From the NCBI GenBank assembly GCA_947285985.1, contig CAMYPB010000008.1:1-18397 (forward strand): a DNA stretch of 18,397 bases, given 5' to 3'. Positions 6,922 through 14,871 of the stretch are shown here, in pieces. The notes beneath the pieces are model-generated. The model was given only the letters and a program-made list of their open reading frames with translations, made no database searches and had not been told where the DNA came from. A program made the translations under genes and the position numbers. The number at the start of each line of letters is the position of its first letter. Positions within the stretch are counted from its first letter, which is position 1. The DNA is from an uncultured Holosporaceae bacterium (lineage in GTDB: Bacteria > Pseudomonadota > Alphaproteobacteria > RUG11792).

Positions 6922-8712
6922 ATGATTAGACAAAATGTATATAGAACTCACCATTGCGATGAATTGAGAGTTCAAAATGTCGGTGAACATGTTAAATTAT
7001 CTGGGTTTGTCCATAGAATCCGGGATCATGGGGGTCTCCTCTTCATTGATCTTCGGGATCATTATGGAATGATTCAGTGCGTCATCGAGCAGACGGGAGA
7101 AATATTTGAGACAGTTTCACACCTGAGCGATGAATCCATCATCACGATAACAGGGACCGTAACAAATCGTCCTCCTGATACGTTGAATCCCAACATGAAC
7201 ACGGGAGATATAGAAGTTCGTATTGATGGAATAGATGTCATTGCGAGGCCTGATTGTATGCTCCCCGTTCAAATCAATGCAGAAAATGAATTCCCTGAGG
7301 AGACACGATTGACATACAGATATCTCGATCTCAGACGTCCTGTTATGCACAATAATATAGTCCTCCGCTCAAAGGTTATATCATATATAAGAGAGCAGAT
7401 GACGAGTATGGGATTCCTCGAGATACAGACTCCTATCCTGACATCCTCCTCTCCTGAGGGTGCGCGCGACTATCTCGTGCCAAGTCGTATACATCATGGA
7501 AAATTTTATGCGCTTCCTCAAGCCCCTCAGCAATTCAAACAATTATTGATGGTCTCTGGATTTGATAAATATTTCCAGATTGCTCCATGTTTTAGGGATG
7601 AGGATGCAAGGGCAGACCGTTCCCCTGGGGAATTCTATCAACTCGATATGGAGATGAGTTTCGCAACGCAGGACGATGTTTTCAATGCGATAGAACCCGT
7701 CTTATACAACACATTCAAGAAGTTCGCACCTGAAGGATATTCTATCTCAAACGCACCTTTCGAGAGGATAAAGTATCACGATGCTATGCTTCATTATGGT
7801 TGTGATAAGCCTGATCTTCGAAATCCCCTCATCATCCAAGATGTTACGGAAATCTTCCGGAATTCTGAATTTGGGGCGTTTGCAAACGCAATAAAAGATG
7901 GATCGATTGTGAGGAGTATCAATGTCAAGGACTCCGCAAAACAACCTCGTAGTTTTTTCGATAAATTGAATGACTGGGCGAAGGAGATAGGTCTTCCAGG
8001 AATTGGATATATCTCAATGCTATCGGAGACCGAATTTAAGGGTCCTATCGTCAAGTTCCTCAAGGAAGAGGAGTTACACCAGATTGCGCACACAAACAAC
8101 ATGAATCCTGGAGACGTCGTATTTTTCATATGTGATAAAAATGCGGAAAAAATCGCGGGGAGCGTCAGGATGAAATTGGGACGAGATCTCGATTTAATTG
8201 AGAAAAATACGTATAAATTCTGTTGGATTGTTGATTTCCCAATGTTTGAAAAGGATGAGGAGACAGGTCAGATAATTTTCTCACATAATCCATTTTCGAT
8301 GCCACAAGGTGGTCTCGAAGCATTGAATACTATGGATCCCCTCGATATAAGGGCATATCAATATGATATTGTGTGCAATGGTATAGAGCTTTCGAGTGGA
8401 GCCATAAGAAACCATGTTCCAGAGATAATGTACCGCGCATTCGAGATCGCAGGGCACGACAAGAGTGTTGTCGATACTAAATTTAAGGGTATGATCAATG
8501 CATTTAAATTTGGGGCTCCTCCTCATGGAGGATGTGCACCTGGGATCGATCGTATGATCATGCTCCTCGCGAATACTGAAAATATTCGAGAGATTATCGC
8601 ATTTCCTTTCAATCAGAAGGCTGAAGATTTGATGATGGGAGCTCCTGCTCAAGTTACCCCTCAACAACTCCAAGAGTTGCACATATCTGTCCTTCCGAAA
8701 ATAAAGAAGTGA
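6922..8712 (+). CDS. aspS: Aspartyl-tRNA synthetase, bacterial type, possibly non-discriminating
   Basis: This is a class IIb synthetase that charges tRNA-Asp and, in many bacteria lacking AsnRS, also tRNA-Asn for amidation by GatCAB. An N-terminal OB anticodon domain (about 1-110) is followed by the catalytic core. Motifs include YRYLDLRRP (132-140), motif 2 FRDEDARADRSPGEFYQLDM (224-243) and motif 3 GIDRMIMLLANTENIRE (541-557). The bacterial GAD insertion lies between motifs 2 and 3. The tail MMGAPAQVTPQQLQEL is the usual one. Residue 31 is His in GFVHRIRDHGG, as in known non-discriminating AspRS such as that of Pseudomonas aeruginosa. The second discriminating position is not clearly of either type. 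The 596 residues make it complete. No AsnRS or gat gene is in view, so the dual role is an inference. Confidence 0.96.
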   Translation: MIRQNVYRTHHCDELRVQNVGEHVKLSGFVHRIRDHGGLLFIDLRDHYGMIQCVIEQTGEIFETVSHLSDESIITITGTVTNRPPDTLNPNMNTGDIEVRIDGIDVIARPDCMLPVQINAENEFPEETRLTYRYLDLRRPVMHNNIVLRSKVISYIREQMTSMGFLEIQTPILTSSSPEGARDYLVPSRIHHGKFYALPQAPQQFKQLLMVSGFDKYFQIAPCFRDEDARADRSPGEFYQLDMEMSFATQDDVFNAIEPVLYNTFKKFAPEGYSISNAPFERIKYHDAMLHYGCDKPDLRNPLIIQDVTEIFRNSEFGAFANAIKDGSIVRSINVKDSAKQPRSFFDKLNDWAKEIGLPGIGYISMLSETEFKGPIVKFLKEEELHQIAHTNNMNPGDVVFFICDKNAEKIAGSVRMKLGRDLDLIEKNTYKFCWIVDFPMFEKDEETGQIIFSHNPFSMPQGGLEALNTMDPLDIRAYQYDIVCNGIELSSGAIRNHVPEIMYRAFEIAGHDKSVVDTKFKGMINAFKFGAPPHGGCAPGIDRMIMLLANTENIREIIAFPFNQKAEDLMMGAPAQVTPQQLQELHISVLPKIKK

Positions 8713-8715
8713 CGT

Positions 8716-8754
8716 ATATAGAAGGGAGTGATTTTGTATCACTCTCTTCTATAT
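8716..8754. terminator. Bidirectional hairpin between aspS and the convergent secreted-protein gene
   Basis: ATATAGAAGGGAGTGAT (8716-8732), a 5-nt loop and ATCACTCTCTTCTATAT (8738-8754) form a 17-bp stem with a single G-U pair. It begins 4 nt after the aspS stop and contains the stop and last codons of the minus-strand gene in its right arm. Neither side has a good T run, so termination may rely on the stem itself or serve as 3'-end protection. Confidence 0.7.
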
Positions 8755-9278
8755 GTCTGGTTATACGTCCAACTCGGATCAAATCCAACACCACGTCCTT
8801 CCACGGTCTCCTGTATACCAGGAAGGACAACATGTTGTTGCTGTACTTTTGAATAAAAAAATGCTCGTTCTATATAGTGTATATTTTGCAATTCTGGGAA
8901 ACGGCGGGGAACGTTGTATGCAATTGGCCTGTATTCTGTTATTTCATGTGAATCTTTGTCCAAAACCTTTGAGAGATATCCGTTCTGATCAAAAATGTAT
9001 TGCTTCACAAGCACAAAATCGTTTGTATATGCATAAAAATTTATAGGAATACGGATTTTATCATTAATTTCTCGGAAAGACGCGAGATGATGAACTTCCG
9101 ATCTACCTTGTGGGTGCACACATACACATGAAAAACTGACCGTGTCTTTAAATACGTTGTACCTAAAAACATAACAACCCTCGGAATTATATGGGGCATC
9201 TGCATCATATGAAAAACAACAAGGCATACAACAACAAAAAAGCGCCGATAAAACACCGCATTTTATAAAATTTTTCAT
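8739..9278 (-). CDS. Cys-rich exported protein of unknown function
   Basis: This 179-residue protein was not recognised. It starts with a signal peptide MKNFIKCGVLSALFCCCMPCCFS whose hydrophobic region carries six Cys. Cleavage probably falls before YDADAP. No lipobox is convincing. The mature part has three further Cys near its N-terminus (EGCYVFRYN, then FSCVCVHPQG), and then mixed beta-like segments such as IRIPINFYAYTNDFVLVKQYIFD. Its end FDPSWTYNQTYRRE is encoded in the arm of the shared hairpin with aspS. It lies 50 nt downstream of the prepilin-peptidase-like gene on the same strand and may be co-transcribed with it. No ribosome-binding site is visible. Because the periplasm is oxidising, the mature Cys residues could form disulfides. 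Function is unknown. Confidence 0.68.
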   Translation of the reverse strand: MKNFIKCGVLSALFCCCMPCCFSYDADAPYNSEGCYVFRYNVFKDTVSFSCVCVHPQGRSEVHHLASFREINDKIRIPINFYAYTNDFVLVKQYIFDQNGYLSKVLDKDSHEITEYRPIAYNVPRRFPELQNIHYIERAFFYSKVQQQHVVLPGIQETVEGRGVGFDPSWTYNQTYRRE

Positions 9279-9328
9279 AAAAAACCGAACAAAAGTAATA
9301 TTGTATATAATTTATCATATAAATAATT

Positions 9329-9733
9329 TTATTTCAATATATTCATACTCGATAGCATTGCAACGAAAATACTAGGTATAAATGGAATTTTATTTGATTT
9401 TTTGCAAAATATTGATAAAATGCAACCAACAATCCCGGAAATTATGAGAAAAACAGGCCAAAAATTTTCATCTATTAAAAAACAGGAGGAAAATAGGAAT
9501 ATATAATCCCCCATGCCGAATGCGAGCTTTCTCATAAAAATTTTATAAAATACTCCGATAATTATGAGTATATAGAATGGGATAAACGTAAAATTTTCTG
9601 TTCGTATAACAAAGCAGGACACACAATATAAAATTGTTAAAATTAGGTTGATTTTTTTATAACGTATATCCTGATACGACAGGATGCTCCCCAATGTCAA
9701 ACATATTATCCCAAAAATTATTTTAAATGGCAT
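9329..9733 (-). CDS. Minimal prepilin peptidase-like A24 family membrane protease
   Basis: This is a 134-residue, strongly hydrophobic protein with both active-site motifs of aspartyl peptidase family A24. The first is SYQDIRYKKI, with Asp22 just after the first membrane helix. The second is FGMGD (72-76), the GxGD motif, with Asp76. A closing segment KIPFIPSIFVAML corresponds to the IPFGPFL-like last helix of the family. Only the peptidase domain is present. The N-terminal Cys-rich methylase domain of full-length PilD is absent, as in the small CpaA/TadV-like members. Such enzymes remove leader peptides from type IV pilins or type II secretion pseudopilins, but no pilin or secretion gene is in this window. 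The start overlaps the lipA end by 16 nt, and no ribosome-binding site is clear, so coupling to lipA is likely. Confidence 0.78.
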   Translation of the reverse strand: MPFKIIFGIICLTLGSILSYQDIRYKKINLILTILYCVSCFVIRTENFTFIPFYILIIIGVFYKIFMRKLAFGMGDYIFLFSSCFLIDENFWPVFLIISGIVGCILSIFCKKSNKIPFIPSIFVAMLSSMNILK

Positions 9734-10584
9734 ATTTTTTTATATGATTCGTGGGCCTTATATGAGGATCGAACGAGCGGAGAGGAGACGACCTGTTTTA
9801 TTCCATACGAAAGTGCGATATTTTTGAATTCTTCAAATTCTTCGGGTGTGACGTATCTATCCATTGGATAATGTTTTGGAGAGGGCATCATATATTGTCC
9901 GATCGTGAGGATATCAACTCCAACCTTCACGACATCCTCGAAAAATTCTTTTAGATCATCGATATTTTCTCCTATCCCGACCATAATTCCGGTTTTCGTG
10001 ATCATTTTTGGATACATCTCTTTTATATCCCTCAAAAATTGAAGGGATCTATCATAGTTTGAAGGATATTTTTTGACGATATTGTGGAGTCTCCTGACGA
10101 CCTCCATATTATGAGAGAAAACGTCGGGACGAGACTGCGCGATAATTCGAATCGAATTTTTATTTCCTTTCATGTCGGACGTTAAAATCTCGATCGTCGA
10201 TTCTTTTGATGTATTGTGTATTGCGTTTATAACATTCGCAAAATGAGAGGCTCCTCCGTCTTCTAGATCGTCCCTCGTCACACACGTTATGACGACATGT
10301 TTGAGACCCAATGAACGAACGGCATACGCAACTTTTTCAGGTTCTTTTTGATCGAGACACCTTGGAGTTCCAGGAGTTATATTACAAAATCCACAATTTC
10401 GCGTGCATATATCCCCCATAATAAGAAATGTGGCCGTCTTATTCTTCCAACATTCCCCGATATTCGGACATAAAGCCTCCTCACAAACTGTGTGTATTCC
10501 ACAATTCCTCACAATTTCCAATGTCTCTTGAAATCCCTCAGAATTCCCAGCCTTAACTTTCAACCATGATGGACGACTCGTCAT
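9718..10584 (-). CDS. lipA: Lipoyl synthase (LipA)
   Basis: LipA is a radical SAM enzyme that inserts two sulfurs into protein-bound octanoyl groups on 2-oxoacid dehydrogenases and the glycine cleavage H protein. The auxiliary 4Fe-4S cluster ligands are Cys34, Cys39 and Cys45 (CEEALCPNIGEC). The radical SAM triad is Cys60, Cys64 and Cys67 (CTRNCGFC). The C-terminal RSSY (272-275) provides the serine ligand of the auxiliary cluster. Other conserved stretches are HVVITCVTRDDLEDGGASHF and TKTGIMVGIGE. The frame extends to a TTG at 10596, but the ATG at 10584 (MTSRPSWLKVK) is preferred, giving 288 residues. The N-terminal extension is shorter than usual but complete through the cluster motifs. 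It is downstream of alaS behind that gene's terminator, and its last 16 nt overlap the peptidase gene. Confidence 0.95.
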   Translation of the reverse strand: MTSRPSWLKVKAGNSEGFQETLEIVRNCGIHTVCEEALCPNIGECWKNKTATFLIMGDICTRNCGFCNITPGTPRCLDQKEPEKVAYAVRSLGLKHVVITCVTRDDLEDGGASHFANVINAIHNTSKESTIEILTSDMKGNKNSIRIIAQSRPDVFSHNMEVVRRLHNIVKKYPSNYDRSLQFLRDIKEMYPKMITKTGIMVGIGENIDDLKEFFEDVVKVGVDILTIGQYMMPSPKHYPMDRYVTPEEFEEFKNIALSYGIKQVVSSPLVRSSYKAHESYKKICHLK

Positions 10585-10628
10585 ATAACAAAACAATCAC
10601 AAAAAAGTAAAAACCTAGATAATAATAC

Positions 10629-10656
10629 ATTATGATAAAAAATTTCACAAAGTAAA
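10629..10656 (-). promoter_or_regulatory. Possible lipA promoter
   Basis: On the minus strand TTTACT (10656-10651) and CATAAT (10634-10629) are 16 nt apart, between the alaS terminator and the lipA ATG. The -10 is a 5/6 match and the -35 a 4/6 match. The position after a strong terminator makes a promoter necessary here, but this particular site is only plausible. Confidence 0.4.
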
Positions 10657-10671
10657 CTTTCACAAAAACAC

Positions 10672-10707
10672 AAAAAAAATAGACTACCCCACAAAATGAG
10701 ATAGTCT
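10672..10707 (-). terminator. Rho-independent terminator of alaS
   Basis: Read on the minus strand, AGACTATCTC and GGGGTAGTCT pair over 10 bp (two G-U pairs) around a 7-nt loop, and a run of eight T follows within 2 nt. It begins 22 nt after the alaS stop. Stem plus T run in the right order make this the clearest intrinsic terminator on this strand. Confidence 0.85.
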
Positions 10708-10728
10708 CAATACACATAAAATTCGCTA

Positions 10729-13311
10729 TTATTTTGCTATGTATTTCTTTATATTTTGTATTAAAGTGTCGATATTTGACTTCTGAATTCCTCCTGCCTG
10801 AATCAAATCAGAACGCCCTCCGAATCGTATATTCAGATTTGAAGATTCATTCACAAATTTCATAATATCTAGTCCATTGATATCTAACCCCTTCGATACA
10901 TACAAACAAATAGACACCATATTATTTTTCGTATTTTCATTGGTTATGAACACGATTCTATCATCATTATTTTGTTTTTCTTTATCGATCAAGGACAACA
11001 CTGTTTTATTATCGGAATCCTTCAATGAGCCATATATAAATTTTATATCTTCGATATCTTCCGTTTTAAATTCGATATCATTTGAAACTAATTTTGATTT
11101 TAATACGGAAATATCCTTCTCGAGGATTTTTATATCATTCGACTGTTTTTCAACAGTTTTCTTCAATTTTTCTATTTCAGATTCGAGATATAATCTGACA
11201 TATCTTCCGCTCACCGCTTCGATTCTCTTGATTCCTGAACCTATCGATGAAACCGATAAAATTTTAAATTCCCCAATTTGAGATGTATTTTGAACATGTT
11301 CTCCTCCACACAACTCCCTCGAGAAATCATCTCCTATAGAAACAACCCTCACATTTTCAGGATATTTCTCTCCGAACAAAGCCATAGCTCCAGAATTGAT
11401 CGCATCATCCAAAGACATGATCTTCGTTTGAACATCAAAAGAATTATCGATACTTTCCCTCACAATTGATTCAATTTTTATGATTTGCTCATGATCAATC
11501 GAACTATTATGTATGAAATCGAAACGTAATCTCTCAGGTGTCACGAGGGATCCCTTCTGAACAACATGACTCCCCAAAACATCGCGTAATGCTTTTTGGA
11601 GGATATGAGTCGATGTATGATTTCTAGAACAAGATGATCTCCTTTCCCAATCAACAAATAAATCTAAACTATCCCCTATAGAAATACAGTGATCTTCAAA
11701 TACTCGTATCCTTTGAGAATGTATACCAGAAATAATCTGCGTGTCTAATACTTCCGCAATATTTTGACCATCGCATTTTATATATCCCGTATCCCCAACC
11801 TGTCCTCCAGATTCCGCATAGAAAGGAGTCCTCTCAAAAATAATATATCCCTCTTCATTATTTTTTAAAGTATCAACAATTTGTCCGTCTTTTATCATGC
11901 ATTTGACTAATTGTTTCTCTAAAATTTTAGTATTCCTCAGAAATTCTATATCATTTTTTATATAGGATCTCGCGTCATACCAGACTTTATCCGTGAAATT
12001 GTCTCCCGTTCCAACCCACGCTTTCTTCGATAATTCTTTCTTTTCATTTGAGATTCTCTCAAATTCAGATTCATCAACCCTTTTATTTTCAGATTTCAAA
12101 ATATCTTGTGTGAGATCAAACGGAAATCCATATGTGTCATACAATCTATACGCGATATCCGCTGGGAAAATATTATTATCTGAAGACATTCCATCAATCT
12201 CGTCGCGAAGAAGTTTCATACCTTTATCTATAGTTTTCATAAAACTTTCTTCTTCAAGACGCAGAATTTCGGTTGTCGTCTTTTCAAATCGAATGAGCTC
12301 TTTATAATGTTCCCCCATAGAATTACTTATAGATTTGACGAGTCGATATAAGAATGGATCTTTCATCCCCATATTATATCCATGTCTTAAAGCACGTCTT
12401 ATAATACGCCTCAAAACATATCCTCTTCCTTCATTCGATGGAATTATTCCGTCTGCTATCATAAATGATATCGCTCTCATATGATCAGCAATAACATGAT
12501 TATGATGCTTATACTTTATGTCATCTTGATTTGTTATGTCTTTAATATCTGATATAATATTCTTAAATAAATCTATATCATAATTACTTCGCACACCCTG
12601 CATAACGGCAGCTATTCTCTCGAGTCCCATTCCTGTATCTATCGAAGGATGAGGGAGATTTATTCTGGATCCATCAGACAACGTCTCAAACTGCATGAAA
12701 ACAAGATTCCAAATCTCAACGAATCTATCTCCATCCTCATCTTTCGATCCTGGAGGACCTCCTTGAACCTTGTCTCCATGATCATAAAAAATCTCAGTAC
12801 AAGGTCCACAAGGCCCCGTATCTCCCATAGACCAAAAATTATCGTTCGTTGGAATTCGAATTATCCGATCATCTGAAAATCCTGCTATCTTCTTCCAGTA
12901 TGACGCGGCCTCCTCATCACTGCTATGAACCGTGACCATGAGCCTATCCTTTGGAAGACACAAAATCTTCGAGACAAATTCCCATGCAAAACTTATAGCC
13001 TGCTCCTTGAAATAATCCCCAAAAGAAAAATTCCCCATCATCTCGAAGAATGTGTGATGTCGCGCAGTATACCCAACATTTTCAAGGTCATTGTGTTTCC
13101 CTCCTGCCCTCAAAGATTTTTGAGCAGTCGTCGCACGCTTGAACCCTAAACTTTTCTTCCCAATAAAAACATCCTTGAATGGAACCATCCCAGAATTCGT
13201 GAACATAAGGGTTGGATCATTGTCTGGAATGAGAGAACTAGACGAAACTTTCGTGTGTCCATTCCTCTCAAAAAAATCTAAATATGCACTCCTGATTTCT
13301 GACGTCTTCAT
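10729..13311 (-). CDS. alaS: Alanyl-tRNA synthetase
   Basis: This is a class II synthetase that charges tRNA-Ala and edits mischarged Ser/Gly. The N-terminal catalytic domain opens with SEIRSAYLDFFERNGH and FTNSGMVPFKD (37-47). Motif 2 is in the MMGNFSFGDYF region (91-101). TGPCGPCTEI (165-174) and DTGMGLERIA (225-234) follow. The editing domain carries the zinc set HTSTH (His565, His569) and ELCGGEH (Cys668, His672). A coiled segment (about 710-745) leads to a C-terminal domain with the FGGRSDLIQAGG motif (830-841), where the usual form is GGRPDMAQGG. At 860 residues it is full length. ATG 13311 fits the family start, although no ribosome-binding site is visible. A promoter lies just upstream and an intrinsic terminator just downstream, so it appears monocistronic. 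Confidence 0.97.
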   Translation of the reverse strand: MKTSEIRSAYLDFFERNGHTKVSSSSLIPDNDPTLMFTNSGMVPFKDVFIGKKSLGFKRATTAQKSLRAGGKHNDLENVGYTARHHTFFEMMGNFSFGDYFKEQAISFAWEFVSKILCLPKDRLMVTVHSSDEEAASYWKKIAGFSDDRIIRIPTNDNFWSMGDTGPCGPCTEIFYDHGDKVQGGPPGSKDEDGDRFVEIWNLVFMQFETLSDGSRINLPHPSIDTGMGLERIAAVMQGVRSNYDIDLFKNIISDIKDITNQDDIKYKHHNHVIADHMRAISFMIADGIIPSNEGRGYVLRRIIRRALRHGYNMGMKDPFLYRLVKSISNSMGEHYKELIRFEKTTTEILRLEEESFMKTIDKGMKLLRDEIDGMSSDNNIFPADIAYRLYDTYGFPFDLTQDILKSENKRVDESEFERISNEKKELSKKAWVGTGDNFTDKVWYDARSYIKNDIEFLRNTKILEKQLVKCMIKDGQIVDTLKNNEEGYIIFERTPFYAESGGQVGDTGYIKCDGQNIAEVLDTQIISGIHSQRIRVFEDHCISIGDSLDLFVDWERRSSCSRNHTSTHILQKALRDVLGSHVVQKGSLVTPERLRFDFIHNSSIDHEQIIKIESIVRESIDNSFDVQTKIMSLDDAINSGAMALFGEKYPENVRVVSIGDDFSRELCGGEHVQNTSQIGEFKILSVSSIGSGIKRIEAVSGRYVRLYLESEIEKLKKTVEKQSNDIKILEKDISVLKSKLVSNDIEFKTEDIEDIKFIYGSLKDSDNKTVLSLIDKEKQNNDDRIVFITNENTKNNMVSICLYVSKGLDINGLDIMKFVNESSNLNIRFGGRSDLIQAGGIQKSNIDTLIQNIKKYIAK

Positions 13312-13350
13312 ACGCGTTATTTTCTTTGTAATAACAATATACTATTTGAT

Positions 13351-13379
13351 ATTATATCACCTCACGCCTGAATTGTCAT
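13351..13379 (-). promoter_or_regulatory. Promoter of alaS
   Basis: On the minus strand ATGACA (13379-13374) and a perfect TATAAT (13356-13351) are separated by exactly 17 nt. This places a transcription start about 35 nt before the alaS ATG. The -35 is a 5/6 match. Confidence 0.7.
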
Positions 13380-13504
13380 ATGAGTTTTAGTGTATAAGAA
13401 AATTGCTACAAAATCTATTGCATCGATTTAACCTTAAAAATATCATTCAACCTTGCCCCTTTTCTAATTATAAATTCATTAAGCTATTGACCACCTTTTT
13501 TCGA

Positions 13505-14653
13505 TTATACAGGTAATGCAATTTTTTGTAGTAAATTTAATGTATTATCATTTAATTGCTTAAATTGCTTCGATAATTTTTCATATTTATCCGATAGAAA
13601 CTCACACTCCTCATCTTTTTTACTTTTTTCCTCCTCTAATGCTCTAATCCTCCTTAATAGTTCAGAATTCTTCTTTGACAAGTCATTGTCTCCTTTTTTG
13701 ACTTTCTGAAGTAAATCATTATATTGTTTCTCTAACGCGTCATATCTTCTGCTTTTCTCAAATAAATTTTTATTGTTTGACAATAATGCGTTATTCTCAC
13801 GAGATAAATATTCATTTGTATGTGATAAATCATCACGTTCCTTAGTCAATTTTTTAACTTTCTCCAATAAATTTTTATTGTTTGACAATAATGCGTTATT
13901 CTCACGAGATAAACATTCATTTGTATGAGATAAACTATCTCGTTCTTTAGTCAATTTTTTAACTTTCTCCAATAAATTTTTATTGTTTGACAATAATGCA
14001 CTATTCTCACGAGATAAATATTCTTTTGTATGTGATAAATCATCACGTTCCTTAGTCAATTCTTCAACTGTCTTCAACAAATTTTTATTGTTTGACAATA
14101 ATGCACTATTCTCACGAGATAAATCAGCACATTGATTCTGCAACTTATCCAAATTCTCCTTATAACTTCCCCAATCGAAACTATAGGAAAGTAACATATC
14201 ATAATTAGAAAATTGACTATTATGGTTCGTCACTGTACTACCGTCTGAATTCATAAATCTACTCAATGAATACCCTAATAACCTTCTATACCAATGTTCT
14301 CTATAATTTTCATTCGGAGTAAAAAAGTGCAAAGGAGTAATCTCATTTCCATTGATTCTATAAAATCTTTTACAATCTCTAATATAGTATTGCATGCACC
14401 AATCTATATTAGATAACCCTCTTGATAAAATTCTTCCGAAGAACGATTCTTCAGGAACTGGACGATTTATCGAGTATCTCCCTGTCAAAACATTATCTAC
14501 CTCTACTCCATTGAAATGAACCCTACGAGCACTTCTATCTCCTCCCTGTACATTCCGTTGAGGATTAAACGGACTTTGACCCTCTGCCCCATATGAATCT
14601 GTCAAAACAAGACATCCAAGACAACAAGAAAATAATATATTTAAAATTTTCAT
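13505..14653 (-). CDS. Exported coiled-coil protein with 35-residue tandem repeats
   Basis: This 382-residue protein was not recognised. A signal peptide (about 1-22, ending DSYGA) precedes a globular-looking region (about 24-165) rich in Arg and aromatic residues, for example WCMQYYIRDCKRFYRI and REHWYRRLLGYSL. From about residue 165 to the end it is a long coiled coil. Within it, residues 178-212, 213-247 and 248-282 are near-identical 35-residue units starting LSREN, and a partial fourth covers 283-300. Thirty-five residues equal five heptads, so repeat gain or loss would keep the coil in register. AGGAG stands 7 nt before the ATG. No membrane anchor or sorting signal is visible at the C-terminus, and the last residues are LLQKIALPV. 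It could be a periplasmic, surface or secreted structural protein. Any host-directed role is speculation. Confidence 0.75.
   Translation of the reverse strand: MKILNILFSCCLGCLVLTDSYGAEGQSPFNPQRNVQGGDRSARRVHFNGVEVDNVLTGRYSINRPVPEESFFGRILSRGLSNIDWCMQYYIRDCKRFYRINGNEITPLHFFTPNENYREHWYRRLLGYSLSRFMNSDGSTVTNHNSQFSNYDMLLSYSFDWGSYKENLDKLQNQCADLSRENSALLSNNKNLLKTVEELTKERDDLSHTKEYLSRENSALLSNNKNLLEKVKKLTKERDSLSHTNECLSRENNALLSNNKNLLEKVKKLTKERDDLSHTNEYLSRENNALLSNNKNLFEKSRRYDALEKQYNDLLQKVKKGDNDLSKKNSELLRRIRALEEEKSKKDEECEFLSDKYEKLSKQFKQLNDNTLNLLQKIALPV
13754..14122 (-). repeat. Tandem 105-bp repeats inside the coiled-coil gene, about 3.5 copies
   Basis: Units begin at 14122, 14017, 13912 and 13807 (minus strand), and the last is partial. 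Copies share long identical stretches, such as the TTTTTATTGTTTGACAATAA block and the TTCTCACGAGATAAA block seen on the plus strand. They differ at scattered bases, mostly between TTAGTCAATT and the next block. The near identity at DNA level indicates recent expansion or ongoing homogenisation. Confidence 0.9.
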
Positions 14654-14700
14654 AAAATAACTCCTAAAATTTTTGATTAGATTTTGATTGATTACGTTAT

Positions 14701-14730
14701 ATTGTATTACAAAATATATGTATTGATCAA
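14701..14730 (-). promoter_or_regulatory. Promoter of the coiled-coil protein gene
   Basis: On the minus strand TTGATC (14730-14725) and TACAAT (14706-14701) are 18 nt apart. They lie about 50 nt upstream of a start with a strong AGGAG site. The -10 is a 5/6 match to the consensus. Confidence 0.5.
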
Positions 14731-14802
14731 TAATAAAATTTTATGCCCATATGAGATTTTATCATTTTATTCAATACCATGGAATCGATGCCATAAAAAT
14801 CC

Positions 14803-14831
14803 TTGACTGAAACGGATATATATTGGATAAA
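14803..14831 (+). promoter_or_regulatory. Probable promoter of the MFS transporter-dapD operon
   Basis: TTGACT (14803-14808) is followed after 17 nt by GATAAA (14826-14831), about 40 nt before the transporter ATG. The -35 is a 5/6 and the -10 a 4/6 match. The region is divergent with the coiled-coil gene, so a plus-strand promoter is expected here. Confidence 0.5.
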
Positions 14832-14871
14832 TTATATGTGTACGAGATTTTATTGAAAAAATAAAACTACC

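Noticed and set aside
8753..9046. Plus-strand open frame of 97 codons opposite the Cys-rich secreted gene
   Set aside because: It lies antisense inside a gene with a clear signal peptide, has no ribosome-binding site and no protein-like composition. It is a shadow frame.
10877..11281. Plus-strand 134-codon frame inside alaS
   Set aside because: It is fully antisense to well-conserved AlaS sequence. Its hydrophobic Phe/Ser-rich translation is what antisense of Lys/Glu codons gives.
13754..14122. CRISPR array
   Set aside because: The repeats are 105 bp, directly adjacent without spacers, and translate in frame as a coiled coil.
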